Source: Lingula anatina (lineage: Eukaryota > Brachiopoda > Lingulata > Lingulida > Lingulidae). From it: a stretch of DNA of 64,000 nt. The stretch lies in NCBI RefSeq assembly GCF_001039355.2, contig NW_019774136.1:248863-312862 (forward strand), given 5' to 3'. This document shows positions 34,170-47,237 of this stretch, piece by piece (position 1 is the first letter of the stretch; each line of letters opens with the position of its first letter). A program made the translations under genes and the position numbers. The notes under the pieces were generated by a model. That model saw only the letters and a list, made by a program, of their open reading frames with translations. It did no database searches and was not told where the DNA came from.

Positions 34170-35045
34170 CACTATGGCTATCAATGAAAAGTATGCTTTC
34201 GTCATTCATTTGTAATATCTTTTCACATTTTCTCCTCAAAGACGACAAAATGTGACCTAAATAAAATATGACCACTCCAGAGATGGGCAGAGGACGTTTC
34301 GGTCATGTGTCACAGTTCAAGGGTGTTATTTGATAGGGGCTTACGCTTGAAAACATCTCGCCTTGGGGTAGACAGGCGGAGACAGTACCTTTGTATATGT
34401 GAGCAGCACCATGTACGTGAAGACTGGGTTGTTAAATTGTTAGGGTCACTTAGAGGTTTTAAGATTCGTCATAGGATAGTCTAGGGTCAAAAGTATGAGA
34501 TATCTAAATAATAGAATAAAAAATCAATAAAACTTTAAATATGCAGTTTCAGAATTAAAAAAAAAAATTAACATCCAAGATTTTGCGCACACAAAAAGGA
34601 CCGTTGTATTTGGTTTAATAACTGGAGCGTGATATTTTTTTAAATATACATTTTATTCTATGCAAACCAAACCAGATTCCAAACAATCACATATATCCGA
34701 TAATACCCCGTTGACTCAGTTCCACGCATTTCATGGCATTTCTATACATGCTGTATATGCATCCAAATCTTAGACTGCATTCCCACAGATTTTAGATCGA
34801 TCTATTCCCGTGGGGAGTCTCAATAGATTGCTGTCAAATTAGCAGGCTTAAATGTCTGTCCCGCCTACTACAAGCTGTAAGGGGGTAATTAACTTTCGTA
34901 CGCGCTCGGCTGACAGCAATTTAGCGTGAACCCCCAGAGAGTTAGGTCGATCCAGATGGATCGATCTAAATCTGTGGGAATGCAGTCTTATACTGATGGC
35001 AAACTTATATTTTCAGTTCTTATTCCTCGTTCTTTACACCACAAG
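34170..35045. repeat. Segmental duplication, left copy (paralogue at 40977-41640)
   Basis: Shared landmarks in order: TTTCTCCTCAAAGACGACAAAAT, GTGAAGACTGGGTTGTTAAA, ATTTTGCGCACACAAAAAGGA, GCTGTATATGCATCCAAATC, TACTGATGGCAAAC. The left copy contains the Harbinger-like MITE at 34773-34987; the right copy lacks it, giving an empty site. Confidence 0.85.
34773..34987. mobile_element. Harbinger-like MITE, copy 2 (215 bp)
   Basis: The ends GACTGCATTCCCACAGATTT and its inverse are flanked by TTA on both sides (34770-34772, 34988-34990). The paralogous site near 41567 reads ATCCAAATC-CCA-TACTGATGG without the element, so insertion boundaries and the 3-bp duplication are seen directly. Confidence 0.9.
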
Positions 35046-38000
35046 ATGTGGTGAATGACCCGATAGCCACTAACCACGGTTCAGCTGGGTTTCCACTGTC
35101 TAACACGATTTTTTTCTGTGGCGGATTTTGATGTTGAACAGGAATCTAACAATTATTTTTCCATGACAACTATCCAGGCTAGTAGACGGGCTGATATTCA
35201 AAATTACTCGAGAAATCTCATCTTTTTTCAAATGGAAGAACAGGATGCACAATGTAACGGAACAAGGAGGTATATTCAAAATATAAAAAGTTTTAGTGAA
35301 AAATCTTATGATACCTTCAGTCATTTTTATTATTTTCTTATAGTGAATGCAAATAAACTCCAACTGAATTTTAGCTACAAAAATTATTATCATTATTATC
35401 ATTATCATCTAAACAAAACTCTTAGCTAAAATTTCTCACCATAAAAGGTTTTGGGGCCATTTTGCCTTCGAAAACTCTCTCCAGAGTTTGCAAAATAATA
35501 ACAAAAATAATAATGAATGAAGAAATAAAAAGGAGAAAAGGAGATGACTTGCCACACCCAACAATTGTTTGAGGCGCCGCGCACGGCCGACCGTGGGGAT
35601 AGGAAAGGTTGGCACGCAACTATTTGGTGAATATAGTAAACAAGTATAAAAATGATGAGGTCCCGAGCAAATTTTGGAAAAATTACGGAAGTGTTTAAAA
35701 AACAGTAGAAAAGAAACAAATTCCATCCGTTTCCCCTGATTCGCGGTCCTACCTGCTACAGAATGTATGGAGTAAGGCCTCACCCAGCAGCAACGCCGAA
35801 TCGGTCGACGAAAGTGTGAGATAATACACTGTCACCCGAGTGACACATGCCATAACACCCCGAGCGTCAGCGAGAGATGTTCATGACATATATAGCGAGA
35901 GAGTGACAGTGTATTATTTAACATACATGATACCGAAAACAATACTGTCATTTCATCCTGAAACACCCCTAATAGCGAATAAAGTGATCCTATATCACAT
36001 TCTTGAGATGTTATATGGAATAAACTCGTCTACGTGCGCTGGTAACCGCCTGGCAGATTCTTATGTAATGTCTGACCAATTTGGTCAGTTTTTTCTAAAT
36101 ACTTGTAGAAAGGCAACTCGCTTGAAAAGTATTCAATCATCTGTCGACACTGACCATGTGCGACTCGACTGAGCCACACCTAGCTGGGACTGCTGCGGAA
36201 GAAAAGTCCAAGGCAAAACCCTTCTTTTCAGTGACTTTTCTGATAAACAAAGAGCGTAGGATCGGAATATAGTCATATTAATTTTTTACAAGTCCAAAGG
36301 AGAAATATATTTACTTTTTAGTGATATTTCTGACGACGAGGCGGTATCGGAATATAGTGTAAGTCAGACGGACGTTTATTCCTAGTCCACGGGAGTAAAA
36401 ATTCTACGTTTTAGTGATATTTCTGACGACGAGGCTGTTTGGGAATATACTGGTTTTCAGAGCATTCAGATGCTCATTACAAGTTCAAAGGGGAAATAGA
36501 TTTTTACCGATATTTCTGACATAGAGGGAGAAAGGACAGCTCTCAAGAAAAAGGTAATTAACACAACCTGCGTTAAAAAGTTATAGATTAACAAATAATT
36601 TATTGTACGCGCATGTCTGGCTAAGATGTACAATAATTCCCTTTTCAAACCATACCCATTCATCTAAGGAGTTAAAAGTACAGCTGTGTGATATGACCAG
36701 GTGTAATAAAATTAGAATATAAAATAATGCCATCACTGATCACAAGTATAGAGAATACTTACCCTAATACTGTCAGTAGCCTAATGACGGTATGTTGTTT
36801 TCATCATATTACAAACTCTTCATTAAGAGTCCAGAGGCGTATGGAAGCTGTCTTCTGGGTCTTCCGGAAGGCGGTCAGAAACGTCAAAGTTTACATTGAC
36901 AGGCAAGGCTGTTAAAAAATTTTCAAGATTTCGTTGACGATCTTCTTACTGTGTCTGTGACGGTCTTTTGTGACTTTTTCGCTAACTTCGGTGAAATTGA
37001 TGTCATGAGACTGTGGTGTGGTCGCCTCGAGTGGTTTCGATCATATCAAAAGTTGACAGTCTTCCCAAATAACTATCGTCTGTTGACAAGCTTACTAATA
37101 GCTGATGCAATTAAAATGCCTGGTAGCTGACCAGATGGTATGACAAATGACAAGTGACAATAGTAGATATTCTCGTAGATTGGTTACAGTGTAGAGAGTT
37201 TTCACAATTTTAACCTGGAGAGGAGACTCTCTCAATGATAATTTTAATGAATTTTGCAAATTTTAGAAGCTGTTGGGTTTTTGCATTAAACAATTAAGCA
37301 AAATTTATATCATTAACACGATGACAATACTATTTAGCTAAATGCATGTTTCTCTAATATCTAATAGTATGATCAGTACAATTGAAAATATAATGGAATT
37401 CATCACCAACCTCTTTTTATGGCACAGAGTACAATTTTTTGTTCTCCTATTATATTATTCCATTTTCCAACTTCAATAGGTAATTTGGCATTACATGTTC
37501 TAATCTCACACAACAAGGTACTTGCTCATTTAAAAGGTAATTCTAACAGTTATTTTTCTATAATTAAATGATGTTTTTAGATCCTATAATTCATTTCTTT
37601 TGCTGAACAAAAAATTTTACTTCTTTTTATGTACAAACTGGTCTTTAAGAGTGTGAAAAACAATACTTTTAACGACTGTATACTAAAATGGCTAAAATGG
37701 CTAAAATGAACAATAATTCCCTTTTCAAACCATACCCACTCATCTAAGGAGTATAAGTACAGCTGTATGATATGACTTAGTGTAATAAAATGATAAATAT
37801 TTTATATTTTAATAAAAATGCCATCACTGATCACAAGTATAGAGAATGCTTACCCTTATATACTGTCAGTAGCCTTATGTCGCTGTGTTGCTTTCATCAA
37901 GGAGTTACAACTGTTGTAACTCAGTGCTTTCATTATATTACAAACTCTTCACTATGACCAGAGGCGTATGGAAGCTGTCTTCTGGGTCTTCCGGAAGGCG

Positions 38001-38959
38001 GTCAGAAATTTTAAAGTTTACATTGACGGGCAAGGACGATAAAAAGAAAATTCACTATTTCGTTGACGATCTTCTTACTGTGTCTGTGACGGTCTTTTGT
38101 GACTTTTCCGATAACGTCGGTGAAATTGATGTTATGTGACTGTGGTCGCCTCGAGTGGTTTAGATCATATGGTCACCTCCCGGCAGATTCTTACGTAATG
38201 TCTTACCAATTTGGTCAGTTTTTGTTAAATACTTGTAGAAGGGCAACTCGCTTGAAAAGTATTCAATCATCTGTCGACACTGACCATGTGCGACTCGATT
38301 GAGCCACACCTAGCTGGGACTGCTGCGGAAGAAAAGTCCAAGGCAAAACGCTTTTTTCAGTGACTTTTCTGATAAACACGGAGCGTCGGATCGGAATATA
38401 GTCATATCAATTTAATCTTTTGTGACTTTTTCGCTAATTTCGGTGAAATTGATGTCATGAGACTGTGGTGTGGTCGCCTCGAGTGGTTTAGATCATTTCA
38501 AAAGCTGACAGTCTTCCCAAATAACTATCGTCGGTAGACAAGCTTACTAATATCTGATGCAATTAAAATGCCTGGTAGTTGACCAGAGGGTATGACAAAT
38601 GACAAATGGCAATAGTAGATATTCTCGTAGATTGGTTACAGTGTCCTCTCGTTTCACAATTTTAACCTGGAGAGGAAGCCCTCTCCATGATAATTATAAT
38701 GAATTTTGCAAGTTTTAGAAGCTGTTGGGTTTTTGCACATTTCAGCAAAATTTATACGTTTATATGTTTAGCTAAATACATGTTTCTCTAATATCTAATA
38801 GTATCATCAGTACAATTGAAAATATAATGGAATTCATCACCAATCTCTATTTTTATGGCATAGGGTACAAATTCTTTGTTCTCCTACTTAATTATTCCAT
38901 GTTCCAACTTCAATAGGTAATTTGGTGTTACGTGCTCTAATCTTACACAAGGTACTTGC
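35046..38959. repeat. Tandemly duplicated non-coding region
   Basis: Sequence at about 36030-36260 (CTCGCTTGAAAAGTATTCAA, CATCTGTCGACACTGACCAT, CACACCTAGCTGGGACTGCT) recurs at about 38170-38400. Sequence at 36727-37560 recurs at 37819-38160 and 38420-38990. A short acidic-coding motif (TTTAGTGATATTTCTGACGA) repeats at about 36307, 36411 and 36500. Partial CAGGGGCGGAT-family MITEs lie at 36826-36912 and 37957-38045. No host gene was recognised; ORFs here follow the repeats. Confidence 0.6.
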
Positions 38960-40500
38960 TCATTTAAAAGGTAATTTTTTATAATAAAATGATGTTTTTA
39001 AATCCCATGTTGAACAAAAAATTTTACTTCTCCTTTTTTTGTACAAACTGGTCTTTAAGAGTATGAAAAACAATACTTTTAACGACTGTATACTTTCGGC
39101 ATTTTTGTATTGCCAAATACAAGATAGACCACATTCATCTAATATTTTCTTTACAAAACTATACCATGGTGTGTTGTAATTACAAGCAATATGACAAAAT
39201 TTAATACTTAATTTATTTTGAGTACAATGCAGAAGTTTTGCCCAAAAAGTAACCATCCTGACTTTAATATGAATCTCGAGTGGGTACAGACCAAGTTCAC
39301 TATACACCATGTTATTAGGAGTTTCAATAAATGTTTTCATTGAAATGTTTTTTATTGAAATTTCATAATTTCAGAAGAAGAATTTCCAATTTAATATTAT
39401 GACATTGGCTCCATATTTCACATCCATATTTAATAATTGGTTTGACTGCCTTGTCGTAAATATCTAGTTTGCAGTCTATTGGTAAATTGTGGTATGTGCA
39501 TTTGGTTATTGCCCCATACACTGCTTTAATACCCTTTTCATTTAATTTCTCAATATTTGATTTGCCTAGTCCGTTTATAGAAAAATCAATTCCAAAGTAT
39601 TTTAAGTTGGATTCAAATTCTAAACGTTTTTCCGTTGTAAGTAAAACACAGGCTTTTGTGTTGTCTCCCTTTTCCAAACATCAAAATTTTAGATTTTTTT
39701 CTCTATTAACTTTTAAATGCCATCGTAACAATATCTGAAAAGCAGTCTAGTTGTTTTTATAGATCAGAAGCGGATTCGGCTAACAGAAAAGTATCATCTG
39801 CATATAAAAGTACAAATAATTTCAAACAAATTTGCAATTCGTTCTCAAAAATTTGACATATTTTTCAAACCTTTAGCATTCTGTGTAATTAAATGTAGAG
39901 AAAATAAGAACAGCGAGAAAATTTAGCTTGTTTGACCCCGGAATTACAATTAAATATGCCTGAGCAATTATTATTTACTATCCTAGATTTTAAATCATTG
40001 TACATATTTGTAATGAAATTAAAGCATTTACTATCTATTTTATTATTAATATAAGTTTATTCCATAACCCTAACCTCCAAACAGTATCAAAGTCTTTTCA
40101 AAATCGATGAAAGCACAAAAAAAGTTTCTTTTTACACAAATTTGACAGTTCAATAACTGAGTTAACAGTAATATGTGATCAATAGTTCCATTATTTTTAC
40201 TAAATCCTGCCTGATTTCCAATATCAGTGCTGCGTTATCTGCATATTTATTCAATCTTTCATTCAATACAGAAATAAATAATTCTCCAAGGTAGCTTATC
40301 AGAGTAACAGATCTGCAGTTTCTATGTAGTAACTTTAAAATTGCCTTTTTTTTAATGAACTGGTATTAATATTTCCTAATGACCATTGTTTTGGCACGTT
40401 CACTGTATTGAAAATCCAATTTAAAAAGTTCCATGTAGAGGAAGCATCATGATAGGTATAAAATTTAGATTTCAGAAATTCATTTTACAGTAAATCCTCA
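38960..40500 (-). mobile_element. Degenerate CR1/L2-type LINE, reverse transcriptase half
   Basis: Minus-strand translation, with several frame breaks, gives in order FIDFEKAFDTVW-like, SGIFNCNSGVKQ, LLYADDTFLLAES (RT catalytic YADD, near 39800), LKYFGIDFSINGLGKSNIEK, DKAVKPIIKYGCEIW and TPNNMVYSELGLYPLEIHIK. This is the conserved path from the RT palm to the C-terminus of non-LTR ORF2 proteins. The 5' half and endonuclease are absent. It is inactive. Confidence 0.8.
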
Positions 40501-40617
40501 CCACAGGTTTTGTAAGGCCGCATTCACATCGAGTTGAGCCATGGCTCTACAAAGCCACAACCTAAATATGGCGGACGTACATAAAAGGAAAACCGCCTAA
40601 TCTTTTAATAGTCTCTC

Positions 40618-40710
40618 CGCCTCTCACACGCCTCCCCATGTGTCGTCCCAATGGAGCCGAGAATTAATGACTGTACCCCCGCAGGAACAACGCATGGGGA
40701 GGCGTGTGAG
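40618..40710. repeat. Inverted repeat hairpin, TCACACGCCTCCCCATG
   Basis: TCACACGCCTCCCCATG at about 40624 is repeated inverted as CATGGGGAGGCGTGTGA at about 40692, with a 50-bp loop. It may be a small palindromic element. Confidence 0.65.
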
Positions 40711-40842
40711 CAACTTATTTTCTTAAGTGGCAAAAACTGGATACATATGACATTTGACTACAAGGGTTGCTTTCTTTTAATTAAATTTGCATATTAGTAA
40801 GTCCAAACGTGTTTTTGTATATATATATATTTAAACATGACG

Positions 40843-40846
40843 TGTC

Positions 40847-40879
<33 letters not shown>

Positions 40880-40973
40880 GTGAGGGTGTGCAAGGGGGGA
40901 GGGGGGGCAGTGAGGACGGATCAACAAAGATGATTCGGAAGAATGTCAGAAAATGTCTCTGGATCTGCCCCTG
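40843..40973. repeat. (TG)n microsatellite fused to a MITE end
   Basis: A TG run is followed by G-rich sequence and the right part of a CAGGGGCGGAT-family element ending GGATCTGCCCCTG. Confidence 0.7.
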
Positions 40974-40976
40974 AGT

Positions 40977-41640
40977 GACTATCAATGCATAGTATGCTTT
41001 TGTCTTTCTTTCGTCATATTTTTTGTCACATTTTCTCCTCAAAGACGACAAAATTTGTACTTAATGAAATTTTGACACTCAAAAAATAGGCAGAGGACTT
41101 TTTGGGTCATGTTTCACGTCACAGGGTTTTATTTTATAGGGGCCTACTCGCCTTAGGGTAGGGAGGCGGTGGCTGTACCTTTGTGTGCGTGAGTAGCACC
41201 ATTTACGTGAAGACTGGGTTGTTAAATTGTTAGGGTTACTTAAGAGGTTTTTAGATTCATCATGGGATATTTTAGGGGTCAAAAGTATGAGGTATCTAAA
41301 TAATAAAATTTAAAAAATCATTAAAAACTTTACAAATGCGATTTCAGAATATTTTTTAAAATTAACATCCAAGATTTTGCGCACACAAAAAGGACCGTTT
41401 CATTTGGTTTAATAATTGGAGCATGACAATGTTAAATATACATTTTATTCTATGCAAACCAAACCAGATTCCAAACAATCAGATATACTTTCTGATACCC
41501 TGTTGTCTCTGCAGTTTCATGGCATTTCATGGCATTTCTATACATGCTGTATATGCATCCAAATCCCATACTGATGGCAAACTATTATTTTCAGTTCTTA
41601 TTTCTCATCCTTTGTACCACAGCATGTGTTGAACTATAGA
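40977..41640. repeat. Segmental duplication, right copy (empty MITE site)
   Basis: It is collinear with 34170-35045 but lacks the 215-bp MITE. Substitutions and small indels show the duplication is not recent. Confidence 0.85.
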
Positions 41641-41969
41641 TAATAAACTTCAAATATAAAACAGGCGACCCAGCATTGATGCCATTTCTTGGTAGTGCTC
41701 TTTACTGGTGCAGGAGGTCAAGAGTTCGATACCCATGGACACTTCATACTATTGGACGATTATAAAAAAATGAATTTGAACTACAAAAAGTATGGGCCTT
41801 TTGCTCTCTAATGCACTGCTCATAGTCAGTGCATGTAGTTGAAGCCAGGCACACCACTTATTGGTAATGACTTGATCTTTTTCAATGGGCCAAAATTATT
41901 AACCTTCAGATACATTATTTCATAATTACAAAATTGTTTCAATAAAGCATTTGCGGTGCTTTTACTGCA

Positions 41970-42013
<44 letters not shown>

Positions 42014-44797
42014 ATAGATTAGCCAGTTTTTTTAAAATTTGTTTGATACCACTCAGAATGAATGTCCTAATTTTATCAAATGATGACTTAAAAAATACAG
42101 TATCTGTAAAATATCCAATTACCCCCAATTAAAAAGATCAAGCAAGTACCATACTAGTATACACGTACACCTCAGTCTAGTGGTGTTCCTAGATGTAATA
42201 CATATATCATAATTCAGCAGGCCCATTCTGCACAGCAGCAAACAATCAATAAGAAATCTACTTTGATTATATCTAAACTTGTGTCCACACACTGACGGCA
42301 CGGGCTACCGAGGTTAAAAAATTTCTGGTGTTCAGTGATTTAGATTTCAGCATTCGAAAACAGTTGGTCACTTTTTGACACTGAAATTAGGTAGAAAAAT
42401 GCTGTTATACATTGTAACCAACTGATGTTAATAAACTATGCACTTTAACCAATACTGCAGGATACTGAAACAGTATGGTGCCTAAGAAATGTAGCTGAAA
42501 CAAAAAATGTTTTATGATCACAAAATGATATTATACGTGGTTAGACCCCAAACATTTGCATTATAGCACAAAAGAAACTACACATACATTCAATATAAAG
42601 TAGAAAAAGGAATGTTCCAAAACAGAAATGAAAACATTTAAAAAGTTAACATATCTTGAGATTATTTAAAACTGAACAATAACAACTAGTTCTCAATGCT
42701 AAAAAAAAAAAAAAAAAAAAACTTTTTAGAAAACAATCATTTCATCTTCCCTTACGTACTGGTAAAATACAATCTGAATGCAGTCGATGGCATTTTTTTT
42801 CTGTATTGTGGCTTTTCTAATAATTGCACAAAAAGAGCAGACTATGACATAATAATGACTTTCAAAAATGAAGGTCAAGGATACCGTGAAAAGAATATAC
42901 AGTGAATGTAAAAGTGCAGGTTTATGAAATAAGTTAGAGAAAATGGACATAACAGAAAACAATAAACTCTAAGGTATCAAACATCAAACACATTTAAGAG
43001 AAATTGTCTTTAAGATTCTTTGTTGCATTCATACACTCTTCCAGGGCTGTTGCTATAGATTTCATTTATCATTTTTGACTATTTTACCTACAGTCACTGC
43101 TGTGCTTCAATACAATTCATTATGCATTATTTTTCTATATACTGCAACAGTTGCACCAGTCAGGGCTCATTACTACCTCTGAAAACTAGATTTTTTTAAA
43201 GCACAAATGCTGACTTGTCCATGTCCTTCTAAGCATTCTATTAAAATGAGGAGTCTGGAAGATAATAAGTATTCACTCACAGTATTGCTAGAAGTGGGGT
43301 ATGTATCAGCAGAGATACTTAGTATACACCATTGGCACCAGGGCGAGCCACTTTACTGCTCATGACAAAAACATAAAACACATCAGTGTAAGTACTGTAA
43401 CAACTACAGACCATGTATCATGCAATGTATATAAAATAAAGAGATATAATAAATATCAACTGTCTTCATTTTTTTTTTGTTTGGATTATTTCAATACATG
43501 TAATGAATTAAAGATATGTAGCCACAACCATTATGCTATACACTTTCATTTTGTTATCAAAAGCAATCCTAGAAAATATCACCCACATTAGACTCTATCT
43601 AATATTCTATGTTACTATATTATTTACTATAGTAGCTACACATCAGAGCACACATTATTATACATGTACCATATAACTATACACAGACACAAATAAGACT
43701 GGAATCAAAGATTGTTTGATACGGATTTCATAAAAAAACAAAATAATGTCGACCATAAATCCCTAAGGTCCTTTTTAATGACTTGTTTTCTTGGCCACAA
43801 TTTTCTCACCCTGGGTTTCGGAGGTTCTTGGTAATATGCCTCCATGACAAACATTACTACACTGCTGTCTCCATGGCAACAGTAGTGAGGTCAGTATCCA
43901 GGACATCGAAACTCTGGGCATAATTTCCACAAATTTTTAAACTGTTGCCAAGGACCTCTGAGACTCAGAGTGGGGAATTTTCCACAAACTATAGTGAATA
44001 ACATAGAGAAAGGATAACAAAAAAGGTAACATCTTTTTCATAATTGTAAGACAATAGGCCCACAACATTGAAATTGGAAACGATACTGAAAATGGCACTT
44101 GAAAAATAGGAATAAGTTAGATACGGATGTGCAACCAGACCCTTAGTACCAACATCATTAAATATCTATCTACAAGTCAGACATATAGGAACATCTTGAT
44201 AATGAAAACTAAAAATAAATATTATCCGTTTAGAGTGCACAATTATCTTTAAGCATGGACATAAATACCAGTATAATGTAAAACTTTACTATGTCCATAT
44301 GTTGAACAAAGTCCTGTGTGTAGTAAATGATATTTGTTACCTGCACCTCTAAAGCTCATATTCTAAGAGTACTATATATTATATACAAATCTTTTTACCA
44401 GCTTCGGTATTATCTGCTTTATGTATTATATACTATACTTATGCTCTTACATACTACTATAGCTTACATTCTAAATACTGTTCAAACCCATGTAGATCTA
44501 CATATTATAATATTAATAACCTTTTCCATACACACATAATAAATTTTACCATTTACTTCGAGCAATCCACCCATTCATATAATGATAATCTGTTATCATT
44601 CATATAATGATAATCTATACATCTTGACATAAATATATTATTGATTGCTATAGTAACTTAACTATACATCTGGGATGCAGTTGTTGTTCTTTGTATTTAT
44701 TTAATTTGTACCAACAATTCACAGTTCATCCAATGGCAGTCTTTGTTGTAATCAGCCATTGGTGGCCATTGTAACAATTGTCCAATGACAGTTCTTC
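41641..44797. other. ACLY 3' flank, no gene recognised
   Basis: It contains A runs at about 41971-42010 and 42701-42720. A tRNA-like B-box (AGTTCGATACCC) at about 41717 hints at a SINE but is not convincing. A minus-strand AATAAA at 44696-44701, about 97 bp beyond the ACLY stop, is a candidate poly(A) signal. Confidence 0.5.
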
Positions 44798-47176
44798 TTA
44801 CTGCACATCCTCGGGCATTACATAGGTGATGTCGTCCCATGGGTGACGGTACAGACCTTGTTTGAGACGTTTTTGATCCAAAAAGTGACCTTAAAAAAGA
44901 ATCACATGAAATTTAAGCTGTTTCGTTAAGATTTTTTTTGTATAAAGAAATCAATGCATATAACACATCTTATGATTTTCTTTCATGGAGCCATCATTAT
45001 ATGAAATTGAAAATAAACACTTTTTCATCATTCCCAGAAATAGACACAGCGATGAAACAAAGAGTACAACATATTCCTTTTAACTCTCACAATTCAGAGG
45101 CACCTCTTCCATTATATAAAGTGTACTCTATATTTTGTATTGTACATTGCCAGTAAATTTAACTTGAAGATTCAGGGAGTTTTACAAGTCCCACCTATAA
45201 AAATGGTAGAAAGTATTACAAAGAACTTGACGAAGTAGACGTCACCTCAAAGTCCCGTAATAAACATCTGTTATCAGAGAATGCAGATCGAAAACACCAC
45301 TTGATAATCTCTGCATATGCTTACCAATAAATCCTATACTTCTTCCCAACACAAAGAGCCCGTTTAGTGCTCCAATATCGATGTACTCCTGTGCCTCTTC
45401 TCTGGTGAAGCAGTCACATGACCTCAGCATGTCCGTCATGGCGACTCCGATAAAACCATCCACATTCAGGATTAAGTTGGGTTTCTGGAATTTGAGGCAA
45501 GGTGTTGAATCTACAATTTTTTTTAGGGGGGGAGGGGGGTACCAGGTTTTAACATTCACTGAAGATGAATTTATCAAAAGCTGATGTTAACTTATTCATT
45601 TTACATTACAGTAATTGCAATTATACTTACAATGACATTCTATTTTTTAATACTGTGATACCACCTAAATGACTCATAGACATCAAGTGAAAATGTTGGT
45701 GGAATGGGCTGTTTTCATCCAACGCTTCCTGCGGCTAACCTACCTTGGATGTGGTGATTTTCTCAACTTCTATGGCATAGTCCAGGAGGGGAGTAGATGG
45801 GAATGTTTCCTTCACAAACTTCTTTAATATCACAACTCTCATGTCAGGATTGTTGATCTGTGGGTAAAGATAATAAGTTCATAACTATACAGCCATTACC
45901 GATAAATCTGCTATTCAACACAGTCAAACTACAGTTATGACCTGGCCTTTTCAAGGGGGAAAATTAAGGATCTTTTGGAAACATAATATCGGTACCTTAA
46001 AAATATATTCTCCATTAAAAGATTAAGTCATTACCACATCTCACAAATCAAGTTTCATGCCAGATTTCAACTGATTTCAAAATGTCCAGTCTTCTTCACA
46101 ATATTCACCATTAGCTTAAGATATAAATTATCAATAAACATTATGTGCTCAGTGTACTCACAGATTTAACTCGGTGCCCTATCCCCATGATAAGCTGTCC
46201 TTTCTTCCTCATGGTGTTCACAAACTCCATGGGAATCATGCCGGCGTCAAATGCCTCTGTGAACTGCTTGGCTGCTCCGTCCAGCGCCCCGCCAAACCTG
46301 TCTCCCTGGAATACGAAGAATGTTAAATTGAAATCAACTTCACATATCATACTGTCTCTCGCGTCTCTGATACCTGGTCAGATTTCAAAAGTATAATATG
46401 TACTGTACACTGGAATCTGTCACAACTAACAGATGGAGGTACCAGTATGTCACTTACAATGGTCAGCAGACCAGAGGTGAGGCAGGAGACCAGATCTTTG
46501 CCAGCTCTAGCACAGACAATGGTGTTGTGGGCTCCAGACACGGCTGGACCGTGGTCAGCAGTGACCATCAGACACATCTCTAGAAATTTACAGGCGTACT
46601 TGGGAAGTCTGGAATGAAATGTTTGGAAACACTAGTACATATATTAGATCTCATATAAAATGATAAGATTATTGCCACTGATATCTCGAGACAGGGATTT
46701 CTGACTGAGAAAGCAAAATTAATGTCAAACTGCGATTTCATAGTGCAGAAACCAAACCAATTTGTCCAAGAAGAGAAGCATTAAAAGAGCACAAACCTCT
46801 GCCAAGGCAGCTCATTTCTTATAATTATCATAAAGATATCAAATTATTATCATTAAATTAATAAATTAATCACCAAAATCTAATCAATTTCAAGTAAGCC
46901 CATTTCTGACATCTGAACATTTCATGAAATTCCGTTCATGAATTTCGAATCAGGCCAGTTAAAAATAAGAAAAAACCAACCAAGTCAAACACAGATCTTC
47001 CTTGCCGGTGGTAATAATTACCTCCTCTGGAACCAGAGTAGACTGAGCACACCACCTATCCCAATGTCCTCCTTAAAGATGTCCGTGATGGGCATCCCAG
47101 CATACAACAGTTCCTGCCCGCGCTCATCACAGATGGATGTCATGAAAGACGCTGGTTTTCTGATCAGGCCAAGTTC
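44798..47176 (-). CDS. ACLY: ACLY citrate-synthase-like (citryl-CoA lyase) module
   Basis: These seven exons encode the C-terminal homology domain that splits citryl-CoA. They include [64 protein letters not shown] and [17 protein letters not shown]. The two His ([12 protein letters not shown] and GIGHR) and the Asp of NVDG correspond to the catalytic residues known for this domain. An (AAT)n array directly precedes the acceptor of the 47022-47176 exon. Confidence 0.95.
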
Positions 47177-47178
47177 CT

Positions 47179-47237
<59 letters not shown>

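Noticed and set aside
35100-35783. Overlapping ORFs of about 100 codons on both strands
   Set aside because: No family motif, splice context or start context; they sit in duplicated non-coding DNA.
41680-41730. tRNA gene or SINE suggested by a B-box-like AGTTCGATACCC
   Set aside because: No convincing A box, acceptor stem or second copy was found.
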